A stretch of 64,000 bases of DNA from Whitmania pigra (GCA_021613335.1 JAJTWR010000365.1:2743501-2807500); one strand, 5' to 3'. Shown: positions 30,001 to 42,954, counted from the stretch's first letter. Notes: a model not told the origin generated them from the sequence alone. Numbers and translations: made by a program.

Positions 30001-33000
30001 AGCTTTTGATTAGAAAAGAATAAAAATAAGCAGAAAATTGTGCTACTTTCTGTTCATCGTAAACATGATTATCTTCACATCATCACCAACAAACAACCAA
30101 TAGATCAAGTGTTGTTATTAAGCACGGATCAAAACAGCATCACCATCACCATCATAATCATCATCATCATCACTATCATCATTATCATCATCATCACTAT
30201 CATCATTATCATCATCATATCACTATCATCATATAATTATCATCTCGATGCTCACCCATGGCCACTTCGTGAAACATATTTTGGCACACCATCCTTTCAA
30301 TAATTTTTGCTGATTTTAAACTGCAAAGTTCTGCTGGGGTCTGAGTTGATGAATTGATTTTAATAAATTTATAATAAATATTTATATTCAATATTTAATA
30401 TTTACATTTAATTTAACCAAAACAACAATAATAATTATAACTAGCTCAAGTGCCATAAATTGTTTCATATTGACACACTTTTCAGTTGATTAACTAATTT
30501 GTAATTTAAAACATAACTGAATCAGTTGAAATATGCTGCAAAATAATATAAATTAAAATGCACCAGAATAACCTCAAGTAATTCTTGCTTTATTCCTCCT
30601 ATTTCCTTCCCTTGCTTTTTGTCCTTTCCGTGCTGCAATGAGAAGATATATGTTGTTAATCATCAATATTTCTTGCTTTACAAGAGTGGTAAAGAAATAT
30701 CGGCTAATTGAATGCATACGATGGTAATAAAGAAATATTGGCTAAATTAAATGATTACGATGGTGGTAAAGAAATATTGGCTAAATTAAATGATTACGAT
30801 GGTGGTAAAGAAATATTGGCTAAATTGAATAAAGATGGTTTTACATTTCTCTCGAAGTCCTCTTGATAAGCATCGTGGATGCTCCACTGATTGACATTTC
30901 CTTCAAAATCAACTGTTGGTGGTGGATCAGTAAAAGTGGTTTTGTCCTGATTTGATTTCATTTGATTTAATTTAATTTAATAAAAGTGTTTAACAAATCA
31001 ATTATCACTTCATTAAGTATCAAATCAGCTATAATTTAATTATTTGTAGGAGTTTAACAAGATGAAGAACAGTTAAAATAAGTTGTACTTAGTGAATCAT
31101 ATAGATATTAAACTATTTAGAATAACTTAAAATTACTGAATAGAACAATATATTAAAATATATCAAATTAGTTGCAATTAGTGAATTTAATAAGTTTGAA
31201 TTATTGAATTAGAAAACAATAAAATATTTAGAACAAGTTTGAATTATTGAATTAAAAAATATTAAAATATTTAGAATACCCTCGGAGGGTTGTTGTATGT
31301 TTGAGTTCCTCTTTCAGTGAAGTTGAACTGATTGGTGAGTTTCTTCTTCTGCTTCGTTGCGTTTGAAGGCTTTCGAATATCAATGATTAACTCGAGTAAA
31401 TAAACATACTTTCTTGAAAATGATAAAAATACAAATCACAAAATAAAGTATTTAAGAATAATAATACTACTAATAATAATAAATTATTTGAATTCCTTGC
31501 TAAAATTATCATTGATAAGATCTTTTTGCTCAGTAATTTTTAAATCTTTCCCTTTTAATCTGCTACTCGTATTTTTATATAAATATTCCATAATTTCACA
31601 TCATTAACGGCAAGTGCATTTGCATCGGCAGCAAAAATAAAAAATAATAATAACGATACCAAAGTTATAACAACACTAATAATATTAATTAAAATAACAC
31701 CAAAACAACAACAATAAAGTAATAATAATAATGATGATAATAATAACGATGATGATGATGATGATGATAATAATAACAACAATAACAATAGCAATGCATA
31801 AATAACATGCATGAACCTGTTCAAATGCCTTCTTCTGCTTCTCATCGTTTCCATCCTTCGCCTCATCATCTTCTTCCTGCTCATCGTCCGATGCAACCTC
31901 CCTCTCCACAGATGATGATAATACGGTCTCCACTGGTTCCAAGGGAGGATTATTTCGTATTAGTAATACTCGATTACCTCATTAATATTAATTACAGTAA
32001 ATTTAAAACCCGGTTGGAGTTGTAGCTGTCTTTTTGCCTCCTCGGAATCGACGTGGATTTTGCTGCCCTCGCACGAAAAGTGAACGGCAACGTGATTCGA
32101 ACTCGTCGAAGGGATGAAGCTGCCTGTCTATTTTGAATTTAAAATTAACTTATTTGAGTTTAACATACATTTCAGTGAATATTACTTGCTAATGTTATCA
32201 ATAATTTTTCATCAATTGCATTGGCATGTAATTATGTACATCAATCCTTAATGGCTATAAATAATTAAATATTTAATGAATTAAACAAACAACAAGGATT
32301 GTTAACTCAACAAATTGTTCCAACAACCTTGTGGTCAAATACAACAAGATTTTTTGGTGCTCTGGGATCATCAGAAGTCAAAATTCTTGTAAATTCTTCT
32401 TTTAATTCCTTTGTTTTATTTCAGTTTTTGAGTTTAATTTGACAACAAAACTCAAAAATGCTGAAATTAAGTCAAAAAGTAGCAAAAGTGTGAAATTAAA
32501 AAGTAATTCGTACTTGTTCAGTCAACTGCAGTTGATCAGGTGGCTTCAGAATGAGTCGAGAATACTGACAAAAATTAATTACCAACATGTAAGCATTTAA
32601 TAAACTTTCATTAGCAATTTATTAATTTATTTTAACAAAATTCAAATTATACATAATAAAACAAAGTTTAACACTGTTATCATACATCATCTTCCTGTTC
32701 AATGTAGGTGCCATTGTCAGATTCCTGTAGAAATTGAACGAAAATGACGTCAGCTTAAGAAAGATTTTGAACGAATTCTTTCTTACTCTTTTGCCTTTTC
32801 CTTTGAACCTTGGTCTCGAAATCTGAGATACGCTCGATGCATCAGTCTGTTGTAGGCAAATAAACATTACAAGTGCTATTTTAATGCAAAAGTCCTAAAA
32901 TCATTGCCACTTTCTCAGTGCGCTTAAAAAAGTTATTAAAGGAAATGACAGATCGGAGTTGATGCCACGTTCGAAGCACTTCGGAGTTTGTAAAAATAAA

Positions 33001-33033
33001 ATATTAAAAACAAACCAATTTCGTAGATTTCAT
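27004..33033 (-). CDS. DNAI1: Axonemal outer-arm dynein intermediate chain (DNAI1-like), about 20 exons
   Basis: WD-repeat intermediate chain of the outer dynein arm of motile cilia. The start at 33033 reads MKSTKL. Approximate complement exons: 33033-33016, 32848-32789, 32728-32685, 32567-32516, 32408-32330, 32135-32010, 31955-31815, 31370-31280, 30950-30845, 30640-30575, 30343-30247, 29815-29621, 29527-29279, 29047-28957, 28830-28734, 28676-28437, 28327-28227, 28113-27982, 27640-27586, 27153-27004. N-terminal family words are [53 protein letters not shown] and a helix [15 protein letters not shown]. The WD part includes [76 protein letters not shown] and [13 protein letters not shown]. The C-terminus [12 protein letters not shown] ends in a charged tail. 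Internal exon edges are approximate. Confidence 0.9.
30140..30240 (+). repeat. ATC microsatellite in DNAI1 intron
   Basis: Dense atc/att triplets (catcatcatcatcactatca units repeated) directly beside a DNAI1 exon at 30247. Low-complexity frames over it are not coding. Confidence 0.9.
30690..30840 (+). repeat. 38-39-bp minisatellite in DNAI1 intron
   Basis: Four tandem units beginning taaagaaatat at 30690, 30728, 30767 and 30806, each continuing tggctaaattaaatgattac and gatggtgg. The first is the most diverged. It ends at the next DNAI1 exon. Confidence 0.85.
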
Positions 33034-33757
33034 GTTTTTCTCCTCGCAAAGCGTTCTTTTAAGGCACCATAAATTGTTTATCGAAGTAATATAAAACCTG
33101 CTCTCATCGCTAGACACGAATTTATTGCCATGGTAACCAAAGTAAACATTCGCTACTCGCACTTCTTTAAAGAACTAATTTATTTCATTTTTACTATTCG
33201 TTAATTATTTTCAATATTTATCAAATAAAAATTTTAATTAAACATTACTAAAAATACCCGAGATTCCCCAACTTCATAGTTTGAAGTAACCATACATTCA
33301 ATAGGAGATGGTGAAAAACATTGAAAAAAACGTTGAGAGCAAATTGTTTTGAGAAAAAATGTTGACTTGGGGGGAGCAGGTGCGCAACTTGCTACTCGCC
33401 ACACACTCGGAATGTTGCATTTTTGCTAGATGATACTTAATCACTTATACAAACGAAAGTGCTTAATGCCACGTCACCAATGACCAATGACAACTAACGA
33501 GCAAACATGTTTAAAGATTTGGGTTTTTTGACTAACTTTTTTTTTAAATTCGACCACTGGCTGCAAGTAATTGCGATTTAAAACATTTGATTTATTCATA
33601 CCGCATTGATGAAACTTTTGTGGCAGCTGGAGCATTGGAACAAGCGGAGTGAGATGCATAGGTAAGCAACTGCATTCACCCTTAAAGCTTTAAAAGTTTA
33701 TCTTTGTCTGAGTCTTTCGACTTGCTCGAGTTTCGGAAAATTCGCCTCAATTGCAAA
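33034..33757. promoter_or_regulatory. Shared intergenic region of DNAI1 and troponin T
   Basis: 724 bp separate the DNAI1 start codon (minus) from the troponin T start codon (plus), so both promoters and 5' UTRs must lie here unless there are further non-coding exons upstream. A complement frame of 61 codons at 33659-33474 has no recognisable similarity. No TATA box or motif can be named with confidence. Confidence 0.5.
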
Positions 33758-35499
33758 ATGTCTGACGACGAATCAAATCGCAGGTGAACTTGTAAATTAT
33801 TTAAGTTACTCGAACTTTATTCACCGTGGAATGTTTACTTTTGTAATCTTTTTTTTTTAAATGACATTTTCAAGCTGAAGGTGATTTTTTTATGTAAACC
33901 GTTGGAATCACTTCTAAGCTGGATAATATTGATAATGCTGCCTGCGTCATGTTGGCAGATTTCAAAGAGCGAGCTCAAAAAAATTCTACATTTTTGCGCG
34001 TAAACGACTATTTAGCGCTCTTTGTGTAAATAATACTGAACAAATGTCAAGGTCACCAGATGCTAATATAACTAATATATAACTAATAGCAATAAAACAA
34101 CTACTAAATATTAAATAATAACACAATAGTTTGAAAAAAATGAAAATGGAAAAAGTATGGAACTGATATGAAGGAATAATATGGTCGTATGGATGGAATT
34201 TACATCTTTGAATGTGAAAGCTTTTAAATTGTTTGTTGGTCGATAATGTTACATTATACATTCAACGTTACATTACTTTTATTTATTGCCCGAATAATTA
34301 TTTATTTATTTCCTAAATATTTACTTATAGTTATTAACTCAGAGCTACATCATTTATTTTTTGTGACTTGAATATTTTTTTTACAATTTGCAGCGACTCT
34401 GAAAGGTGAGATCATTTTACAAATCCCGAAGCATGTTTTGAATTCTGGTGCATTAGTAATGGAACTGACTCTAAAAATACATTTAAATTTAATTCTTTTA
34501 AATTGTATTGGTTCTAATAGTAGAAATAGTTCCACTTGTAACCAAACTAAATCGAAAAAAGCTATTTTTTTATTAAATTAAATTTTTAGTTGACGATTTT
34601 CACTCGTCTCAAGGAATAAATTTAAAGTATAAATTTAAACAATCTTCAAATAAGTGATTGAAAATAAGTTACATTTGCAAATAAATACGAAATAACATCT
34701 CCAGCGAACATGAAGTCAAACAGACAAAACCAGCTCTTCATAAAGTGAGTCGAAGAATTTACTATTTTTGTGTTTCTAAATAAATTAACTGATTATTAAT
34801 TAAATTATAATAAAAACTAAAACGGTGTTATTGTTGTAATTGAGTTTTATCCAATGAAAGTGATAATAAAAATAATAATAATAATAAATTTATTAGAACA
34901 ACTTAATTACTAAAATATTATCTATTATTATATTATTTAACAAGTCATTTATGGTGTAACATCAACCAAAATGATTTTTAATGACGATAATGCGATCAAA
35001 TATTATTCTCTTGTTACGGCATAATTAAAAAGTATTTGAAAAAAGTTACTGATCGACTGATTCCTCGCAGTTTTGGTACTTAAGTAACAAAGAATTAAAA
35101 TAACTTCAGGCAGTTAATCTTAGCAGTTCAGTAATTGATTTTTATCTGGAAATTCCAGTCCTAAAAATAGCTCTTCAGGTGCTCCGATAAAAATATGTTT
35201 GCGAAAAGCGGAACTTTTATTTGAAGAACATTGGAATGGATTAGATTGTTATGGAGATGTCAGTTTTTGTCAATGAATATTGGACAATCACTGCTTATGA
35301 TTAGTCTGTTCTTCTATAATAAATAAATTAATAAATAATAATGATAGTAATGGCATTCGCAGTCGTTATTAATTAATTACTGAATAATAAACAATTGAAT
35401 AATAAAAATAATAGTGCAAATAATAATAATAATAATCATAATAATAATGACATCAACAACAATAAAAATTAAAATTAATAATGTAATAAAAACAACAAA

Positions 35500-35539
<40 letters not shown>

Positions 35540-38500
35540 GTTGTTGTTATTATTATTATTATTTTAATAACAATCGACATCATCATCATCATGAACAACA
35601 GAAAAGAGCGGAAGCACCAGATTCTGCAGGTTTGGACGACACAGCGAAGGAGTTGTTGGAGTTGAACAGACAGGAGAGAGACAAGATGGAGGAGGAGATT
35701 GAGGAGCTCAGGAAGAGAAGTGTACGAATTTGACATGATTTTAATGATACATTTAATATTTATTTGTTTTAATTCTTTTTAATACTTTTAATATTATTCA
35801 TCTTGTTATTATAAAATTGCGTAATTATAAAGTAGATTGTAATTAATTTAATTTTAATTAAATTTCAATAATTACCAATTAGTAAGCATTATTACGCTTT
35901 TCTAAAAATGTTTCCAAAAACAAAAACAATGAATTTAGTTTTAATTAAGTGAAACAAACCTAAAAAGAAAGAATTATGAAATTTGTAAACTTCGAAGCTG
36001 ATGTTTCCAAAAAAAAAAGAATTTTTAATTCGTTATAATTAACCTGATATCTAAATATTAATGATCAGATTAACATAAATTATGATATCAATGCATCACC
36101 TCAGAACATGTTGGAACTGCTTTAATGATGTGTATTTTCGTACGATGGAATCCATATTTCTGGTTCGCATGAAAGCAGAATTTGTGAATAAAAAAGATGA
36201 AGACAGCATCTCCATCATTTACTTTGGCACCAAACACATTAAGCTACTTATCTCAAGTCTGAGGAATTCATGAAGGCTCCCATGAACAAGATAGACAAAT
36301 GCTCTTCGCAAACCAATAATCCAAAATAAATAATTAACATTTTACGAGTCGCAATTACGCAGTCCAAACCCACCTATCCATTTACACATTCATCCAACAA
36401 TCCATCCGTTCACGCTTCCATCCATCCATCGATCCATCCACACTCATTCTACATCCTTCTATCTTCTAACTTATAAACAACCTTTATTATGAATTTAAAT
36501 ATCGTTTTAATCACAAATATAAATATTAATTTAATTATAAATTTAAATAAGATTTAATTAAAATAAATTAAAATTTTAAATATTTTCAGGAAAAACGAAA
36601 GAAACAACGAGAAGTTGAGGAGAAAAGATTGGCCGCTGAGAGGGTTGCAGAGGATGAAAGGAGGAAAGCCACGGAGGTAAGTAATTATTATTATTTTTTT
36701 TTTTATTGTTTTTAAATTTATTAAAAAATTAGAATAATAATAATAATTATTATAATAATGTTATTGATGATGGTGAATCAGGAAGCCAAGAAGAAGCAAA
36801 AGTCCGAAGACATGGAAAGGAAGCAGAAGGAACGAGCTTTGAAGATGGCGGAGTTTGAAAAGTGGAAAACTCCTCAGAAGAGGAACTTCGTCATCACCAG
36901 GAAGGAGGCAGGAGAAGATGAAGAGGTGATGACGATGACGATGATGATGATGTCCTATGATGATGATGACGACGATGACGATGACAATGATGATGACGTA
37001 AAGTAATCATGACATGTTTGACTTAAAGGAAGAAGAAAGCCATGAAAATGAGAAGGTGAGATTAGAATTATTTAACTTATTGAATATTTAAATTTATTTA
37101 TTTATTAATATTTATAATTTAATTATTTATTTATCCCAACCAGAACTAATTATTCTCAAATTATTAATCATTAAAACAGCTATTAACTATGTCAAAAATT
37201 GAAAGCATCAACCAATACCTCAAAATCAGCATTCCAAATATTAATAATAAAAATGCATTCATGAGCAAAACAAAAAACAAAATTAAAAACGGCATCCCAA
37301 TTATCATTTATAAATAAATGTTTTTTTTATAAACAAATCAGACAAAATATTAAAAAACAAATTCCATTAATAATTAATAAATTATGATTTCATCAAGAAA
37401 AAAAAAACAATACAAGACAAAATGACAAAAATTGAACAGGACGACAAGAGTCACAAGACGAAGGAGCAGCTGGAAGCTGAGAAGAAAGCCATCCTCAAGC
37501 AGAGAATCAAACCTATGGACATCGATGGACTTGACGCTGCCAAGTTGTCTGAGAAGGCAAAAGAGTTCCATTCGTGGTTGGCCAGGTTGGAGGGGGAGAG
37601 GTACGATCTGGAGAAGAGGTACAAGAGCCAGCAGGCTGCTGTCAGTAATTTATGCTTCTAACGACGTCGTCATCGTCTTTGTGGCATCGTCATCATCATC
37701 GTTGTCATCGTCATCATCAACGTTGTCATCGTCATCATCATCGTTGTCATCGTCATCATCATCGTTGTCATCGTCATCATCATCGTTGTCATCGTCATCA
37801 TCATCGTCATAATCATCGTTGTCATTGTCATCATCATCGTTGTCATTGTTATCCTGAAATTTCAAGTTCAAAGCCTCGTTCGATAAAATCATATTTTATT
37901 ATCAGCATCATAATCATCACAGTCACCGTCATCGTTATCATCATACCATTTTTTAGACTTAAAAATTAAAAAGTAATTTAATAAAAATGCATTTTAAAGT
38001 TAAATTGATTCCTGTAACATTCACAGCTCATGGATTTGGCTGAGAGGGCAAGACAGGTGAACAAAGTCGGGTGAGTTCAGAAACATTCGCCAGATGTCGC
38101 TATCGATGCTGATCTGATTGTTGTTAATTAAATATCAATGAAATCCTTTTTTAGTCAATTAATTCAATAACATTTTATTGGAGTTTAACAATATTAATTA
38201 ATTAAAAATATACTATAAATTAAATTGAAGTTAATTAATAAATTTAATGATTTCAGAAAGGGAGGCTTAAAGAGGGTAGGAGGAAATGAGGAGTGAGTTA
38301 TGTTATTGCAATAATAATAATTATTATAATGGTATGCTAATTCATATAATAATGATAAGTAAGGTAATTTAATAATGAGATGTTAATCCATGTTATAGTT
38401 ACGTGCTCATTAAATTAATATATTAATGATACATTAATAGTGACTTTATTAATGCATGTATTTTAACCAATTTATAATATTATTTTTTTTTTAGAAATCA

Positions 38501-39573
38501 GACAATCAAATGTAATTATGTGGAAACTGGATTTTAATTAAATTGTCCATGGCAACCTTACAATGGCATGCTTAAGAATGATTAATTTTTAATTGCACAG
38601 TAAACAGTGAAATAAAAAATAACTAAAGGGATGTATATTAATAACCAATGAAATATAAGTTAACCAATGAAATGTAAATTAACTAATGAAATATGTATTA
38701 AATAATGAAATATGTATTAAATAATAAAATAAAAATTGATTAATGAAATATAAGTTAACCAATAAAATGTAAATTAAATAATGAATAAATAATTTAAGAA
38801 AGACTTGCATTCCATTGCAGTGAAGTTGACAAGATACAAGCCAGATTCGCAGGAGCACCGGTTTGTTGAAATATTTTTGAAAATATATAAAATATAATTA
38901 TATATAATATATCATATATATAATATGTAATATATGTAATATATATAAATATATATAATAATATAATATGTAATATATAATATATGTAATATATATATTT
39001 CAATAGCAGAAATTTATGTTTGATTAAAGAGTAACAATAATAATGACTTAACAACAAGTGTTCAAGTAATATATTCATTATAATATTATATTGTAATATA
39101 ATCATTGTTATGCTATTATTTAATTTTTATCGACAAGATTAAATAAATTTAAATTAATTAAATATAAAAAGTAATTATTTACATCAGCCATTTAATAGAT
39201 ATTATTACTAATAATGTCAACAATAGCCAATTTAGTATTAACGCGAATTCCAAGTGTTAGTAAGATTGTCAGACAATTATCTAATACTAATTGATTAAAT
39301 ACATTAAAATGTTAATTAGTTAAGTCAAAATTAACTAATTGAATAATTGAGTTAAAATTAAATTATTTATTAATCCTTCGATTTAAGGCGAAAGTAGAGA
39401 TGTTCAGCAAGTACGAGAGGCAAAAGGACAAGAGAAGTTACGTGGAAAGGTTCACCATTTTCACAGGTCCCCAGTTCATCTCGCCACCGGAGCGAATCAA
39501 ACCCAACAAGATTCTTCAGTGGGACGGGGAGGGCATGCCCATTTACGCAACGTCGGGGGCTGCAGCCGAATAA
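33758..39573 (+). CDS. TnT: Troponin T, 12 exons, 334 residues
   Basis: Tropomyosin-binding subunit of the troponin complex, which couples Ca2+ to the thin filament of muscle. Exons: 33758-33783, 34394-34405, 34705-34744, 35602-35721, 36590-36676, 36782-36925, 37029-37055, 37398-37640, 38027-38070, 38257-38292, 38821-38860, 39388-39573. All phases join and give one open frame. The acidic N-terminus is MSDDESNRSDSESEHEVKQT. A long charged helix follows (LLELNRQERDKMEEEIEELR, EVEEKRLAAERVAEDERRKA), then MAEFEKWKTPQKRNFVITRK. The troponin core has KTKEQLEAEKKAILKQRIKP and KLSEKAKEFHSWLARLEGER YDLEKR. The tail is KYERQKDKRSYVERFTIF, SPPERIKPNKILQWDGEG, end ATSGAAAE. The IKP...YDLEKR and KYERxxDxRSY words are hallmarks of invertebrate troponin T. 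Exon 2 is only 12 nt. Confidence 0.95.
35405..35572 (+). repeat. AAT ... ATT inverted microsatellite pair in troponin T intron 3
   Basis: A run of aat triplets (35405-35475, interrupted) is followed by a run of tta/ttg triplets (35500-35572). The two are mutually complementary, so the transcript could fold into a hairpin 30 nt before exon 4 begins at 35602. Confidence 0.85.
36933..36998 (+). repeat. GAT/GAC microsatellite in troponin T intron
   Basis: Triplets gat and gac follow the donor site of exon 6 within 10 nt and continue to about 36998. In frame they would extend exon 6 with Met or Asp runs, but the troponin frame is completed better by splicing at 36926 to the short exon 7 (EEESHENEK). 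Confidence 0.75.
37680..37850 (+). repeat. 21-bp minisatellite after troponin T exon 8
   Basis: The unit tcatcgtcatcatcatcgttg repeats about seven times starting some 40 nt after the exon 8 donor at 37641. Units differ mainly by cgtt/catt changes. The stop-free frames over it are products of the triplet pattern. Confidence 0.85.
38630..38785 (+). repeat. Degenerate ~19-bp repeat before troponin T exon 11
   Basis: About eight loosely conserved units of the form aaccaatgaaatgtaaatt (variants taataatgaaatatgtatt). It ends about 30 nt before exon 11 at 38821. Confidence 0.65.
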
Positions 39574-39710
39574 GGAGAGCCGATTGGTGACTGACCAGCC
39601 AATGACAAGCCAGGATATTTTTGGAGTAATTCGATGTTCAGAGACCTTGGTCCTTAAAGTGTCTCCTATGATTTGTGGAATCAATTCGAGCTTTTATTAA
39701 ACGATTTACA

Positions 39711-39716
39711 AATAAA
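39711..39716 (+). promoter_or_regulatory. Candidate polyadenylation signal for troponin T
   Basis: AATAAA 138 nt after the troponin T stop codon, with a second AATAAA at 39768. Either would give a short 3' UTR. Confidence 0.5.
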
Positions 39717-39986
39717 CTATCTGATAAATTTTAATAATTTCGTATCTAATATCAACATCGATGTCAAATAAATGGTTCCTTCTGCAATGATGGCATTCGT
39801 TTGTTAATTGCAAACTAGGAGTGGCGTCTTTTTTGGAAACCTGAGCGGGTCATTTGTGCTCTTGCAGGTGATGAGGAACGATGAAATATCGCCCTATTTG
39901 GCGGGAAATTTGATTTATAAGGAAACATCCTCGAAGCAATTTGAGGCTCAAAACGAGAAATATTCCCAAGGGCGATGAATTGAATC

Positions 39987-40106
39987 ATTGAATTCCATGC
40001 ATTTACGTTGAATTCCATGCATTTACATTGAATTCCATGCATTTACATTGAATTCCATGCATTTACATTGAATTCCATGCATTTACATTGAATTCCATGC
40101 ATTTAC
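39987..40106 (+). repeat. 20-bp minisatellite, 6 copies
   Basis: The unit attgaattccatgcatttac is repeated six times head to tail (39987, 40007, 40027, 40047, 40067, 40087) with a single base change in unit 2 (gttg). Each unit contains two palindromic hexamers, GAATTC and ATGCAT. Confidence 0.95.
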
Positions 40107-40399
40107 ATTTAAATTCACATTTGAACAATTAATAGGTATTAACCTTGGACATTATTAAAGTATCATATTACTACAGTTATTTTGTAGGATTGAAAATTAT
40201 TTTCTAAATCAATTTGGCATTTCGTCTTTTTGACGAGGATTTGCAGATCAGAAAACAATTGCAATTAGTTAAAATTACGTCATCGCCACCATGACCATCG
40301 TCATAAAAACCATAAGTATTTTGTCATCATTTCCATGGAAACCAAAGTGGGAAATCTCCAGCTGCAAGAAATGAAAAATCGGAAAATAAAACGAAATTG

Positions 40400-40612
<213 letters not shown>

Positions 40613-41876
40613 CGATAACGATGATGATGATGACGATGATGATGGACAAAAAATGATAACAAAATACGAATGAGGGCCATTTGTGTCTCAGGACCTGCTT
40701 ATCTTCACTGTTGAAAGACTTGAATCTAATTGGTTGAAATTATCGCAAGATAATACAACTCCATGTGCAAGATCTATTTGTGTGAATAATTATTTAATAA
40801 TTGTTTTATAATTAATTTTATATTTATTAAATATTTGATTAATTATGTAATAAAAACTTTTATTATAACGTGGAGACATAGTAAATTGTGCGAGCATGAA
40901 AATTATCAACAACCATAACCAATTATTAAACTTATTGATGGAATGCAGCTCATTATTAAAATTATAGTCTTGAATTAGTGAATGAGTGAATGAATATTGA
41001 ATGATTGTATAGAATGATGAACGAACAAGCGAATGAATGACTGATTTGGTGAATGAATGAATGAAAGGATTGCTGAAGGAGAAAGTGAATGAATGCCAGG
41101 GAGATCAGATTCTTGATGCCCACAGAGAAACACAGAATTCCACTCATCTTTCTTTTAATATTTTCCCGGGCATTTCATTTAAAAAAACATTTCAAAAAAT
41201 ACTTTTTCCTGAATTTTAAGTTAATTTTAAAGTGTTATTCAATGTTATTTGATTTTGAATTGTAAAGAGTTAATAATTTAACATTTTAAAGATTATGTTT
41301 TTTTTTTTAAAAAAGTTCGAACATTCATTTTAAGAAAAGATTTATAAAGTTGAAATATTTCTATTAAAAGGCGAAATTGAGTTCTTTATTCTAGAATGAC
41401 ATTACGTTATAAAGACTGTAATAATAATAGTGACAACATTAACAATGCATTACATAACATTTACAGCGTACAACATAAACATTTTCAATAATAAACCATT
41501 TACAATTTATTAAATACTACTAAATATTTGTAAATTCATACAAATGCACTGCTTACTTTTAGTGAAAAGAAATAATTAGCTGAAAATTGCACAACCTCAT
41601 TCACCACCCATCCATACATCCATCCATTTCACGGTGCAAAGTCACATAGATTATGTGACATCATTTCCTTTAAAAATATAAAAAAAAATGCATTAGAAAT
41701 TAAAAGAAAGAAATTACATTCAGTTTTCATTGTTTCGTGTTTGTTTTTTTTGTATTTATGAATTGCTTAAATGTTGAATAACTATTATTTACTTATTGAA
41801 TTAATAATAACTATTTAATAATTAATTAATTAAATGTTACAAATATTTTAAATTTGTGATTATCCATAGAACTATA

Positions 41877-42150
41877 ATATAATATAATAGAATATAATAT
41901 AATATAATATAATATAATATAAGATAATATAATATAATATAATATAATATAATATAATTAATATAATATAATATATAATATAATATAATATAATTAATAT
42001 AATATAATATAATATAATATAATATAATATAATATAATATAATATAATATAATATAATATAATATAATATAATATAATATAATATATATAATATAATATA
42101 ATATATATAATATAATATAATATAATATAATATAATATAATAATATATAT
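41877..42150 (+). repeat. AATAT pentanucleotide array, about 275 bp
   Basis: Tandem aatat units with a few interruptions (aattaatat, aatatatat). This is essentially pure A+T DNA, which would melt easily. Confidence 0.95.
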
Positions 42151-42213
42151 AATAAATTATGAATGAAGCATCCCTATAAAGCTTAAAAGATAATTATTCA
42201 TTTTGGAATTGTT

Positions 42214-42316
42214 CTCCGATCATGATCACCTGGATTAAAGTCCACACCTGGAAGGAATGAGCCTTGGGGAAGTCACAAATCACCTCCATCCGCTGAATAT
42301 CGTCCTCAGTTTTTCT
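42214..42316 (-). CDS. Orphan terminal exon-like block, unknown
   Basis: Complement reading after an acceptor-like cttttag gives KTEDDIQRMEVICDFPKAHS, then FQVWTLIQVIMIGEQFQNE and a stop. It is less AT-rich than its surroundings and looks coding. Alternatively an internal donor (CAG then gtgtgg) would end it after SFQ. No partner exon was recognised on the minus strand up to 43000, and I do not recognise the protein. It may be the last exon of an unrecognised gene, a relic, or chance. Confidence 0.3.
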
Positions 42317-42954
42317 AAAAGATGGAAGTTATTTTATTTATTAATTTATATTTGGATTTATATATGTTAATTTGTATGTTAATTTATGCGTTAATTTATA
42401 TTTTGATTTTTATGTTAATTTATATATTAATTTATAAATATTTCAACCACAAAATTCTGAATACACGAATTGATCTAATGAACAAGTAATATTAGGACGT
42501 ATAAAAAAAATATTATGATTTCTAATAATTACAAACTCGTACAAAACATATAATAAAGTTATTATTTGTAACAATTACGATATTGCATTTAATTGTAATT
42601 ACATCATAATCATTTAGCGCCCGATGGTTACTGAAGAAGTTGAAAAGTAAAACTTTTCAATGAATATAAATTTGGAATATTAGTGAATTAAAATTACTTT
42701 ATTATCAATTAATTTAGACTTATTAATTAAACCAGAGGCTGACATTAATTTAAGAATTTAAGAACATCTTCTTTGAACTATGGCCTCCTGTTAAGCATGA
42801 GAGCAAATATTTGGACGCACCTACGTACACGCGCCAGACCTTATAAGGAGCGGGAACGAGGCCCACAGACTGGTTGGTCTTAACCCGAGATCATTCTTAG
42901 GAGGACAAGAAATATTTACTGCAAGAACAACAAAATATAGCACGATCGTAATCA

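Noticed and set aside
36758..37006. Read-through form of troponin T exon 6 ending in an Asp run
   Set aside because: The extension is a GAT/GAC microsatellite. A donor at 36926 joined to the 27-nt exon 7 keeps the frame and leads into the conserved core.
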